From Aliivibrio sp. 1S175 (GTDB lineage Bacteria > Pseudomonadota > Gammaproteobacteria > Enterobacterales > Vibrionaceae), in the NCBI RefSeq assembly GCF_001690985.1, contig NZ_MAJS01000046.1, forward strand, positions 1 to 64,000: a stretch of 64,000 nt of DNA, in the 5' to 3' direction. The notes under the pieces were generated by a model. That model made no database searches. It saw nothing but the letters and a program-made list of their open reading frames with translations, and was not told where the DNA came from. Below are positions 39,825 through 47,154 of the stretch, in pieces. Each line of letters begins with the position of its first letter. Position 1 is the first letter of the stretch. The position numbers were made by a program, and so were the translations under genes.

Positions 39825-40244
39825 TTATTGATTGATTAAAATCTTACGCGCTTGCACGGCTTCTGGTACTTCTCGAACTAGGTCGATATGAAGTAATCCA
39901 TTTTCCATGCTTGCTGCAGATACGGTTACATAATCAGCAAGTTGAAATTTTCGTTCAAAGTTGCGCTCTGCAATGCCTTGATAGACGTAAGTTGGCTTTA
40001 TTTCAGATGAAGTAATTTCACCTGACACAATCAGCATATGTTCGTCTTGAGAAATTGTTAACGAATCTTCAGAGAAACCAGCAACAGCCATGGTAATACG
40101 GTAGTTGTTCTCGTCTTTCTGTTCGATGTTATAGGGTGGGTAACCAGTTTGAGATGGTTTGTTAGCGCTGTTCTCTACAAGATTAAACAGGCGATCAAAA
40201 CCAATGGCATGACGGTATAGGGGAGTGAAATCGATATTACGCAT
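39825..40244 (-). CDS. ibpA: Small heat-shock protein (IbpA/Hsp20 type)
   Basis: A 139-residue alpha-crystallin domain protein. Start ATG giving MRNIDFTPLYRHAIGFDRLF, with AAAGGAT 5 bases upstream, matches the IbpA N-terminus. The core contains GYPPYNIEQKDENNYRITMA, VAGFSEDSLTI and GIAERNFERKFQLAD. It binds unfolding proteins and hands them to DnaK. It sits directly upstream of dnaK on the same strand. The 5' UTR holds a ROSE-like hairpin over the ribosome-binding site. Confidence 0.93.
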   Translation of the reverse strand: MRNIDFTPLYRHAIGFDRLFNLVENSANKPSQTGYPPYNIEQKDENNYRITMAVAGFSEDSLTISQDEHMLIVSGEITSSEIKPTYVYQGIAERNFERKFQLADYVTVSAASMENGLLHIDLVREVPEAVQARKILINQ

Positions 40245-40248
40245 AATA

Positions 40249-40271
40249 CTATCCTTTAAAATAAGCAATAG
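40249..40271 (-). promoter_or_regulatory. ROSE-like RNA thermometer over the hsp20 ribosome-binding site
   Basis: In the minus-strand mRNA the arm CUAUUGCUU pairs with AAGGAUAG across a 6-base loop, leaving one bulged G. This is the conserved UUGCU/AGGA pairing of ROSE thermometers, which keeps the ribosome-binding site closed at low temperature. A further imperfect hairpin (CTCGC / GCGTCGAG) lies just upstream. Well supported by pairing; activity is inferred. Confidence 0.8.
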
Positions 40272-40613
40272 TTCTCGACGCATTAAGCGAGGAGAAAGAA
40301 CACATATTCAGAGCCAATGTAAACTCATTAATGACATATGGTTCAGGATTAAATGTTAGAAAGAACGCTACTATTCTTAAATAAGTAATCAGTAGAGCCG
40401 CTTCATTGTGATAACGTTTTGTTCCCTATAATAAGGCGAACCCGTTATCCATGAACTCCAAATGGCAATTCATGTAATCAATATATGCTTCCGAAACTTT
40501 GGTGTCAATACTTTGATTAGAAAATTTAATGATTATTTTTTATGGTGGGTAGTTTTTGAATGTTGATAACGTTATTGTACTTTGAAAATACTTTTAAAAC
40601 GTAAGGATAATTT
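40272..40613. other. Divergent intergenic region, hsp20 / 40614 gene
   Basis: About 340 bp holding the hsp20 5' UTR and two opposite promoters. I did not find a convincing sigma-32 promoter. The + strand side ends with a good AAGGAT ribosome-binding site before the 40614 gene. No gene is seen here. Confidence 0.5.
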
Positions 40614-41279
40614 ATGATAAGAAAAATCTTATTAGTGATTTTAACTCTTATTTTGTTAGTTGTAGCAGCTGGGATCTATCGTTTTAATTTCACTAATGAT
40701 GATATTTATGTCGTGCAAACTGATGATCAAGTCGTTCCTTTTGATATAACAAATAACGTAGATCCGAAGAATAACGTCATGCTAATGTTATTTAGCTTTG
40801 ATATCGATCGCTACTGGCAGATCCAATTGCCTGATTCTGAAGCGAAAGCGCCTCTAACTGATCTCAGAGAGTATGATGATCTTCATCTTGCTACAGGGAA
40901 ATACCAAGATGGTGATGAGCATGGTTTAGTCAGTTTAGATTACTATAACATCACCCCTTTACATCTTGGCAATATTGACGATGAAATGGTTTTCTCTGCG
41001 CCATTTTCTGTGTCAAACCAAGGAACTGGCACTTTCTGGTATTTGGGATTATTTAACTTAAATACCAATACAGGCGAGATTGGACAAATAGACACCTTCT
41101 TTCTTGGAGACAGAATAAAAGTGAATGAATTGAAAACAGATGAACCGTTTGATGTGACTTCGAGCCTTTATGTCTCTTATTTTAAGCATGATCAAAAACA
41201 AAGCATGGCTGAAATACCAAGTGAAAGAGTAGATCAGTACATAAAGGTATCTATTGAAGGCTTTCAGGATAAACCTTGA
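40614..41279 (+). CDS. Hypothetical exported or membrane-anchored protein
   Basis: A 221-residue protein with an N-terminal hydrophobic helix (residues 2-22, IRKILLVILTLILLVVAAGI) that looks like an uncleaved anchor. The rest is predicted periplasmic, rich in Asp, Asn and aromatics (DIYVVQTDDQVVPFDITNNV; GTFWYLGLFNLNTNTGEIGQ), and likely mostly beta. I do not recognise the family and see no catalytic motif. AAGGAT lies 6 bases before the ATG. Divergent from hsp20; convergent with the CIA30 gene. Confidence 0.7.
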   Translation: MIRKILLVILTLILLVVAAGIYRFNFTNDDIYVVQTDDQVVPFDITNNVDPKNNVMLMLFSFDIDRYWQIQLPDSEAKAPLTDLREYDDLHLATGKYQDGDEHGLVSLDYYNITPLHLGNIDDEMVFSAPFSVSNQGTGTFWYLGLFNLNTNTGEIGQIDTFFLGDRIKVNELKTDEPFDVTSSLYVSYFKHDQKQSMAEIPSERVDQYIKVSIEGFQDKP

Positions 41280-41342
41280 ATGTAATGTAGATAACTGCGG
41301 TTATTAACGTGAGAGTTAAGCGTGGCGTAACTGAGGTTTAAT

Positions 41343-41864
41343 TCATTGATTGAGTTTCGGTAACGTCTTAAATTGAATCTGGTTTAAGTTCAACGCAAAA
41401 GGCTGTGTCTGCTTATCAGCAATTAAAAACCCGACTTGTTTGACGTCGTCAGCAACAAGTTCAGGAGCATCACTAAGTAATCGCCCTCTAAAGACAGCCT
41501 GAAAGTCTGTTAAGTTAAATCCCTTTTTCTGCAGTTTTCCCTTTGTGGTGGAAAATACATGTTTGTAGTGAATAGGGGATCCGTCTTTCCACGTTGTTAG
41601 CCTTAATTGGTAGGTGCGTCCATCACCAATGAACATCAGTTCGACCGTGTTCATTTCTTTGGGTAGAGGCTCAATCGAGCGTTTTATTGAACTGAAGCCT
41701 CCATTATTGACGAGCGACAATTCACCTTGAAATTGAGACGATTTACCGTCATAGGTGAGTCGTCCCATTGACATTCCGCCCATCACGTTATCATTTATCG
41801 CTAACCACTTTTGATGCTCAGTAGGTTTTGTAAAATCAATCCTGTGTATTGCCCGTTCATTCAT
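41343..41864 (-). CDS. CIA30-domain protein
   Basis: A 173-residue protein matching the CIA30 (complex I intermediate-associated protein 30) beta-sandwich: WLAINDNVMGGMSMG, GGFSSIKRSIEPLP, YQLRLTTW, FQAVFRGRLLSDAPEL. In bacteria the family is annotated as NAD(P)-binding or carbohydrate-binding-like; function is not settled. Its ATG overlaps the stop of the upstream DUF3081-like gene (ATGA), so the two are translationally coupled. No signal peptide. Confidence 0.85.
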   Translation of the reverse strand: MNERAIHRIDFTKPTEHQKWLAINDNVMGGMSMGRLTYDGKSSQFQGELSLVNNGGFSSIKRSIEPLPKEMNTVELMFIGDGRTYQLRLTTWKDGSPIHYKHVFSTTKGKLQKKGFNLTDFQAVFRGRLLSDAPELVADDVKQVGFLIADKQTQPFALNLNQIQFKTLPKLNQ

Positions 41865-42142
41865 GCCGAATCCTTTTTATCACAATGATTTTCTGTAATT
41901 ATGGCTAAGCATTGCTTGGTGAAATACGAATAATTTGATGATTTGTCGAATTCTATTTTAAGTGATCCATGAAACATTAGCGTGACAATAACATCCTTAT
42001 AACCAAGCCAGCAGGTATAACCATCATAATCGTGCCATGCACATATATCGTCTAAGTGATACTTAGTATTCTGTAGATCGCCAGATGAACGAACGCAATC
42101 GAATACTCTGAGAAACTCTTTGGTTGTAAGTCTGCTGTCCAT
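41861..42142 (-). CDS. DUF3081-like small protein
   Basis: A 93-residue protein starting MDSRLTTKEFLRVFDCVRSS with AGGAGTTG before the ATG. The motifs YHLDDICAWHDYDGYTCWLG and VIVTLMFHGSLKIEFD resemble the gammaproteobacterial DUF3081 family as I recall it. No membrane segment. It is the first gene of a two-gene unit with the CIA30 protein. Function unknown. Confidence 0.65.
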   Translation of the reverse strand: MDSRLTTKEFLRVFDCVRSSGDLQNTKYHLDDICAWHDYDGYTCWLGYKDVIVTLMFHGSLKIEFDKSSNYSYFTKQCLAIITENHCDKKDSA

Positions 42143-42244
42143 AGGCAACTCCTGTTTCGTATGTGATGGGTACAATAGGTTGTCCTAAACTAACTACGAT
42201 TGAGCTCCACATTTAGATCACCAAGAGTATGTAGGTTGCTAATA

Positions 42245-42283
42245 AAAAAATGGATGCAGTCTAATCAACGGCATCCATTACTA
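42245..42283 (-). terminator. Terminator after the MDR gene
   Basis: ATGGATGC / GCATCCAT stem with a 13-base loop; on the minus strand it ends in TTTTTTTATT. It is one of three similar GGATG-CATCC terminators in the window. Confidence 0.8.
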
Positions 42284-42309
42284 TTTAAAATTACAGGTAC
42301 GTATTTAGG

Positions 42310-43437
42310 CTATTTCTGAGGCGTAATTAAGTACTTTTCACCTGTCGCTTGTTTAGAATAAGCGGCTAATGATTGTAATTTTAATACCTCTGCTAGAGAC
42401 ACTTCATGCGTGTAATGGCTAGCAAATGTGGTGGTGATTTCATCAGCAACACGTTTACGCATTGCAATGACAGTTTCAGTTCCTAGTTTACCTAACGCAT
42501 TGAATAATAAGAAACCATTAACACCCCAAGCAAAACCGAAGTTACGATTCAACGTAATAGGACCACGATTTAATGCACCATAAATATACACTTGCTTGAA
42601 AGTGTCAGAGCCATAAACGCTGTGCTCTTTCATATCACGAGCCGCAGCAACTTCCATGCAGTTAAGTATGTCACTGGTTAATTGACCGCCACCAATTGGG
42701 TCAAACGCAATTGTTGCTCCGGTTTCAATAATCGCCGCCGTTAAATCGGCAAGGAAAGTCTCACTGCTTGAGTTAACAACATACTTTGCGCCCATGTCAC
42801 GTAATAGCGTTTCTTGTTCTTCTTTACGTACAATGTTAATTAAATCGACGCCATCGGCAATACAAATACGGTTTAACATTTGACCAAGATTAGACGCAGC
42901 AGCGGCATGGATGATGGCTTTATGACCTTCTGCACGCATTGTTGCAACCATTGCTAATGCAGTAAGCGGGTTAACAAAAGACGAGGCACCTTCTTTCGCT
43001 GTCGTACCTTCTTTTAGTTCTAAGCAGCTTTTCACATTCGCGCAGAGAAACTGACGGTAAGTTCCGCCGCCAATTACCGCAACGGTTTTACCCATTAACG
43101 CTTGTGCTGCAGGTGATGATCCCGCAGCTATAACGGTTCCTGCGCCTTCATTTCCAACAGGAATTGCTTTACCCACACGCTTTACAAGCGATGGCATAAA
43201 TTGAGCCGGAACATCAGCAGTAATCACAGGATGTTGAGAAGTACCTGATTGCTCTGCGGTAGTCATATCAGCGGCACTGAATAAAACGCCTAAATCAGAT
43301 GGGTTTAATGGGGCAGCTTCAATGCGAATAACGACTTCATCGGCATTAGGTTGTGGCATGTCGATGTCTTGTAGAGAAAGTGTGAGCTTATTGTCTTCGC
43401 TAATTGTTGAAATAAGTTGGATATTTGTATCTTTCAT
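42310..43437 (-). CDS. Zinc-type MDR oxidoreductase (quinone-reductase-like)
   Basis: A 375-residue medium-chain dehydrogenase/reductase. It has an N-terminal GroES-like domain (VVIRIEAAPLNPSDLGVLFS; VGNEGAGTVIAAG) and a C-terminal Rossmann NAD(P)-binding part (AIIHAAAASNLGQMLNRIC). The structural zinc Cys cluster of classical alcohol dehydrogenases is not seen, so it is closer to the zinc-free quinone/enoyl reductase group. Substrate unknown. Starts MKDTNIQLIS with GGAGAAACCC upstream. The 3' end meets a terminator shared in type with others here. Confidence 0.85.
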   Translation of the reverse strand: MKDTNIQLISTISEDNKLTLSLQDIDMPQPNADEVVIRIEAAPLNPSDLGVLFSAADMTTAEQSGTSQHPVITADVPAQFMPSLVKRVGKAIPVGNEGAGTVIAAGSSPAAQALMGKTVAVIGGGTYRQFLCANVKSCLELKEGTTAKEGASSFVNPLTALAMVATMRAEGHKAIIHAAAASNLGQMLNRICIADGVDLINIVRKEEQETLLRDMGAKYVVNSSSETFLADLTAAIIETGATIAFDPIGGGQLTSDILNCMEVAAARDMKEHSVYGSDTFKQVYIYGALNRGPITLNRNFGFAWGVNGFLLFNALGKLGTETVIAMRKRVADEITTTFASHYTHEVSLAEVLKLQSLAAYSKQATGEKYLITPQK

Positions 43438-43498
43438 TGGGTTTCTCCAGCAAATAATTAATTTTTTTAGCCAAAAATGGCATTGTATTTGGTCTGCT

Positions 43499-43681
43499 TT
43501 ATTTGTAGTTCACTATTCGTTTTTTATCACTAAGCGTTACTTTGCCAGCCGGACTTATTGTGAGTAACTCATTACTACCACCGTAAATCAGGTTTTCTTG
43601 AAAGGGTAGTAGCTTGTATAGCAGTGCATGCTTTACTAGGTTGTAATAGTTACTAGACGCGAAACCGTGCAAAGTAATCAT
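43499..43681 (-). pseudogene. Truncated glutathione S-transferase remnant
   Basis: A 60-codon frame whose first 48 residues (MITLHGFASSNYYNLVKHAL, then ...ISPAGKV) match the N-terminal thioredoxin-fold domain of glutathione S-transferases. The expected P-x-L cis-Pro after GKV is missing and the reading continues into unrelated residues TLSDKKRIVNYK and stops. About 150 C-terminal residues are gone. The stop lies 62 bp from the next gene, so a deletion between the two is likely. No ribosome-binding site of note. A functional GST is excluded. Confidence 0.7.
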
Positions 43682-44085
43682 AAATCGTTTTTCCACTACT
43701 TAATGTGAAGGTAGCAATAGTTAAGTTACACGTATTATTACTTGTTTTAATTCGGTTATATATAGGGATAAATGCGAATCACTATTGCTTTTAAAGCAAC
43801 AATAAATAGAGATAGAGAAATGAATGATGCCGTTTTTTAGATGAATATTGATGAGGTATGCAAAGGAAACGGTGTCGAAATGAGAGTTAAAACTGACTAA
43901 ACCAACTATCATCAGCGGATAAAATAGGTGTTTCTCTGGTTGTTTTGTGAACCATAACGTTTCTTTTTACGTAAGTATCTTGATGAGTATGGGTAGCCAC
44001 AAAGTAGACGATTACAGCTATCTGTAGCGAAGTTGAAGAAGAGTGAAAATGGTGTTGTTACGATAGGTTTGGTGAATGGAAAAGG
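43682..44085. other. Intergenic region without recognised genes
   Basis: About 400 bp upstream of the DUF2256 gene. It contains AT-rich sequence and a spurious 63-codon minus-strand frame, but no gene, repeat or promoter I can name. Confidence 0.5.
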
Positions 44086-44226
44086 ATGAAAAAATCACAG
44101 TTACCAGAAAAAATATGTGTCGTTTGTCATAGGCCATTCAGTTGGCGAAAGAAATGGGAGCGAGATTGGCCTATGGTTAAATATTGCTCCAAACGCTGTC
44201 AGTCTTTACGACATCAACGTGAATAA
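44086..44226 (+). CDS. DUF2256 mini-protein
   Basis: A 46-residue protein, MKKSQLPEKICVVCHRPFSW and onward, with a CVVC pair near residues 11-14 and KYCSKRCQ near 33-39, consistent with a small zinc-binding unit. The length and the K-W-E-R between the two Cys pairs match DUF2256, often found beside photolyase genes. GGA lies 5 bases before the ATG. The photolyase-family gene starts 37 bp downstream, so the two are likely co-transcribed. Function unknown. Confidence 0.85.
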   Translation: MKKSQLPEKICVVCHRPFSWRKKWERDWPMVKYCSKRCQSLRHQRE

Positions 44227-44263
44227 TAAATCTACGAACGAAGATTTAAGATAGAGGATGATT

Positions 44264-45835
44264 ATGAGCGCTACCCCTTACCGTTTACGACTCATTTTAG
44301 GTGACCAATTAAATGCCAGTCACTCTTGGTTTAGCCAAACCGATCCACAAACACTCTATGTCATTGCTGAAATGCATCAAGAGGCTGTCTACGTAAAACA
44401 CCACGTTCAAAAGGTGTGCGCTTTTTTTGCTGCAATGGCGCAATTTGCAACAGCGTTAGAAAGCGCGGGGCATCGGGTAATACAGTTAACCTTAGATGAT
44501 ACTGAGCGATTTGAAAAAATAGACGATCTATTAAATTATCTTATTACTGAGCATCAAATTACTCACTTTGAATATCAGCTCCCTGATGAATATCGTTTAC
44601 GTAACATGCTCGATAAATATTGCTTGTCGCTATCGATATCTTCTCGAGTTTATGAAAGCGAGCACTTCTTTCTCTCTGAAGCGCAAATTGAAAAAGAGTT
44701 TAAGCCGAACCATCATCATCGCATGGAACCCTTTTATCGTAAGATGAGAAAGCGCTTTAATATTCTGATGGAAGAGGGAGAGCCCGTTGCAGGGAAGTGG
44801 AACTTTGACAGTGCAAATCAAAATAAATTAAAGCGTACTGAATTTGATAGTGTGCCAACGCCCTTATTATTTGCTAACGATGTATCTGATATTCTTGAAC
44901 GTTTAGAGCGGCATAATATAAAGACCATTGGCCAAGCAGATAAGCAATTATTGTGGCCTGTAAATCGACAGCAAGCGAGTGAATTGTTGGTGTTTTTCTG
45001 TCGTTATTGTTTGCCATTGTTTGGTCAGTTTCAAGATGCGATGACGTGTAAGCTTGATGATATGCTCACTCAAAAGCAATGGAGTTTGTTCCACAGCCGT
45101 TTATCCTTCGCATTAAACGCAAAAATACTCAGCCCTAAGCAAGTAATAGATGCCGCCATTATGGAATTTAACCAACGACCTGATGATATTAATATTGCAC
45201 AGATAGAAGGTTTTGTGCGTCAGATATTAGGTTGGAGGGAGTTTGTACGCGGGATCTACTGGCGGAATATGCCAACCTATCAGAGTTTGAACAAACTCAA
45301 CGCTTCATTGTCATTACCAAGTTGGTTTTGGACAGGGGAAACAAAAATGAATTGTATGCATCATGCGATACAGCAGTCTCTTGATTTCGCCTATGCACAC
45401 CATATTCAACGGTTAATGATTACCGGTAATTTTTGTTTATTAACAGGCATTAAACCTGACGAAGTAGATGAGTGGTATTTAGGGATTTATATTGACGCGA
45501 TTGAGTGGGTTGAAATGCCGAACACACGCGGCATGAGTCAGTTTGCAGATGGGGGCATTGTTGCTTCTAAGGCTTACGCAGCCAGCGGTAACTACGTGAA
45601 TAAAATGAGTGATTATTGCCCTGATTGTCACTATAACGTAAAGCAGGTGAGTGAAGAGACAGCGTGCCCATTAAATGCGTTGTATTGGCACTTTATGCAT
45701 ACACACATTGAGCAGTTTACTAATAATCCACGAACCAGAATGGTCTATGCGAATTGGAAGAAAAAATCAGCAGAGCAGCAGCAAGCGATATTAGATAGAG
45801 CGAAACTGTTGTTATTGAATATTGAGGGGTTGTAA
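44264..45835 (+). CDS. FeS-type bacterial cryptochrome/photolyase (PhrB-like)
   Basis: A 523-residue protein of the cryptochrome/photolyase-related (FeS-BCP) family. Start ATG giving MSATPYRLRLILGDQLNASH has GAGG 6 bases upstream. Four Cys, C364, C452, C455 and C468, have spacings 88, 3 and 13, identical to those of the 4Fe-4S ligands in Agrobacterium PhrB (350, 438, 441, 454). The FAD-binding helices (QRLMITGNFCLLTGIKPDE, EWVEMPNTRGMSQFADGG) are intact. The family repairs (6-4) photoproducts or acts as a light sensor; which applies is not visible. DUF2256 lies just upstream. Confidence 0.92.
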   Translation: MSATPYRLRLILGDQLNASHSWFSQTDPQTLYVIAEMHQEAVYVKHHVQKVCAFFAAMAQFATALESAGHRVIQLTLDDTERFEKIDDLLNYLITEHQITHFEYQLPDEYRLRNMLDKYCLSLSISSRVYESEHFFLSEAQIEKEFKPNHHHRMEPFYRKMRKRFNILMEEGEPVAGKWNFDSANQNKLKRTEFDSVPTPLLFANDVSDILERLERHNIKTIGQADKQLLWPVNRQQASELLVFFCRYCLPLFGQFQDAMTCKLDDMLTQKQWSLFHSRLSFALNAKILSPKQVIDAAIMEFNQRPDDINIAQIEGFVRQILGWREFVRGIYWRNMPTYQSLNKLNASLSLPSWFWTGETKMNCMHHAIQQSLDFAYAHHIQRLMITGNFCLLTGIKPDEVDEWYLGIYIDAIEWVEMPNTRGMSQFADGGIVASKAYAASGNYVNKMSDYCPDCHYNVKQVSEETACPLNALYWHFMHTHIEQFTNNPRTRMVYANWKKKSAEQQQAILDRAKLLLLNIEGL

Positions 45836-46153
45836 GTGTTTCTAACAAAATATAGTCCAAGCTAACTCGTTTTTTCCTTAAAATTATTTAGCACTTGCTG
45901 AGCTAGAAATATCAGTATCATTCTTTATTCTATTTTTTCTAATACCTAATAAGTGCCTATAAAGTTGGTAGCTATTCATTATTAGTGTTTGACTCACCCT
46001 GACAGGCAATACAGTGGGAAAGTCCAAATAATTACCACAAAATAATTAATTATGACTTCAACTCACTGACTTTAAAGTAAAATCTTGATGTTGTCTTCTC
46101 AAACACATATGATTTGTAAGTGTTTATGTAAATACATTATTAGAGTGCTACGT
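45836..46153. other. Intergenic region at left edge of the ABC-3C system
   Basis: About 318 bp between the photolyase gene and the HNH gene. It has a weak TTGACT-like -35 near 45990 and is AT-rich. No gene, repeat, or attachment site was recognised. Confidence 0.45.
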
Positions 46154-46936
46154 ATGGGTAAAGATACGGATAATCGAAAGGGCCTTACTGAAAATAAAGT
46201 AAGACTTTTGCATGGCGAAGTTAATGGGAAGTGTCCAAAATGTTCGAAAATTCTGATTAAAGAAAAAAATGGTAGGTATACAAATGATGGTGAAATTGCG
46301 CATATCTACCCTTGCAATCCTTTACCCTATGAAGAGAAGCTTTTAGCGGGGCAAGTTCTCTTGCATGATGATGTAAATAATTTGACCAATCTTATTGCGT
46401 TATGTAAGTCCTGCCATAATGAGTTTGACAACCCCAGAACGCTCGAAGGCTATCTGGCGATGGTTGAGATAAAGAAAGCTATTTTGGCTCAAAGAAAGTT
46501 AGAAAAAAAAAGAGATTCCATAAAAATAGAACAAGAGATTAACAATGTCTTAGATTGGCTTTCTGTACATTGTGAGGCTGATGAACAACGAAAGAACTCT
46601 AATGAGGAGCCCAAATATGATGTTAAAGAGTTAGATAATAAAGCTGACGAAACTCTTAAGTATCGTACGAAGAAAAAGATAAGAGCAAATATCGATGAGT
46701 TCTATGTACATATCAATAGTAAGTTAGCTGATTTAGATGCACTTTATGATGACGTGTCTACTGAAATAAGAATAGAAGTACAGCATTTTTATACCGCGTT
46801 AAAGCGACAAGGATATGACCAAACTAGAGTTTTTCAAGAAATGGTTAAGTGGCTTGCCGAAAATAGTACGTGTGATTGCTACGATACTTGTGAAATTATG
46901 ATTTCATTCTTCGTACAAGACTGTGAGGTGTTTTGA
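46154..46936 (+). CDS. ABC-3C system HNH-nuclease effector with C-terminal ABC-3C domain
   Basis: About 260 residues from the ATG giving MGKDTDNRKGLTENKVRLL; an in-frame start 23 codons earlier seems less likely. N-terminal HNH: CPKC zinc pair, IAHIYPCNP with the first His, then NLIALCKSCHNEFDNP with the second CxxC and catalytic-side His. The middle is a charged coil. The C-terminal ~90 residues end CEIMISFFVQDCEVF, the tail characteristic of the CTD attached to effectors in ABC-three-component systems. It would be a DNA- or RNA-cleaving effector held inactive by its partners. Its stop overlaps the next start by one base. Confidence 0.8.
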   Translation: MGKDTDNRKGLTENKVRLLHGEVNGKCPKCSKILIKEKNGRYTNDGEIAHIYPCNPLPYEEKLLAGQVLLHDDVNNLTNLIALCKSCHNEFDNPRTLEGYLAMVEIKKAILAQRKLEKKRDSIKIEQEINNVLDWLSVHCEADEQRKNSNEEPKYDVKELDNKADETLKYRTKKKIRANIDEFYVHINSKLADLDALYDDVSTEIRIEVQHFYTALKRQGYDQTRVFQEMVKWLAENSTCDCYDTCEIMISFFVQDCEVF

Positions 46937-47154
46937 TGATCATACCTAATAAGAGTGTGCCTTTTAAAAAAACTGTAATGCATAAAATGCTTGTTATAGT
47001 TGAGCTTGATTTCGAAGAAATGGCTATTTCTGAATTGTATAAAAAAACAAAAACAAAATTTAGTAGTATGGACGAGTTTGTCTACTCGTTAGACCTGCTT
47101 TACGTCCTAGACAAAATTACGATAAATGAGTTTGGTTTGGTGAAGAAATGTTAA
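46936..47154 (+). CDS. ABC-3C middle component
   Basis: A 72-residue protein, MIIPNKSVPFKKTVMHKMLV and onward, with a winged-helix-like pattern (ISELYKKTKTKFSSMDEFVY, SLDLLYVLDKITINEFGLV). This length and the N-terminal P-N/D-K plus terminal LDLLY-x-L pattern match the middle components of ABC-three-component systems (my recollection is the MC6 type; subtype not certain). It overlaps the effector stop by 1 base and the ATPase start by 7 bases, indicating coupled translation and equal production. Confidence 0.75.
   Translation: MIIPNKSVPFKKTVMHKMLVIVELDFEEMAISELYKKTKTKFSSMDEFVYSLDLLYVLDKITINEFGLVKKC

Noticed and set aside
40272-40440. Sigma-32 promoter for the hsp20 gene
   Set aside because: No CTTGAA / CCCCAT pair with correct spacing could be seen on the minus strand.
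43721-43912. A 63-codon minus-strand frame before the DUF2256 gene
   Set aside because: Low-complexity Ile/Ser composition from AT-rich DNA and no ribosome-binding site.
45836-46153. Possible attachment-site or direct repeats flanking the ABC-3C/HipBA interval
   Set aside because: I compared both flanks by eye and found no convincing direct repeat or integrase.
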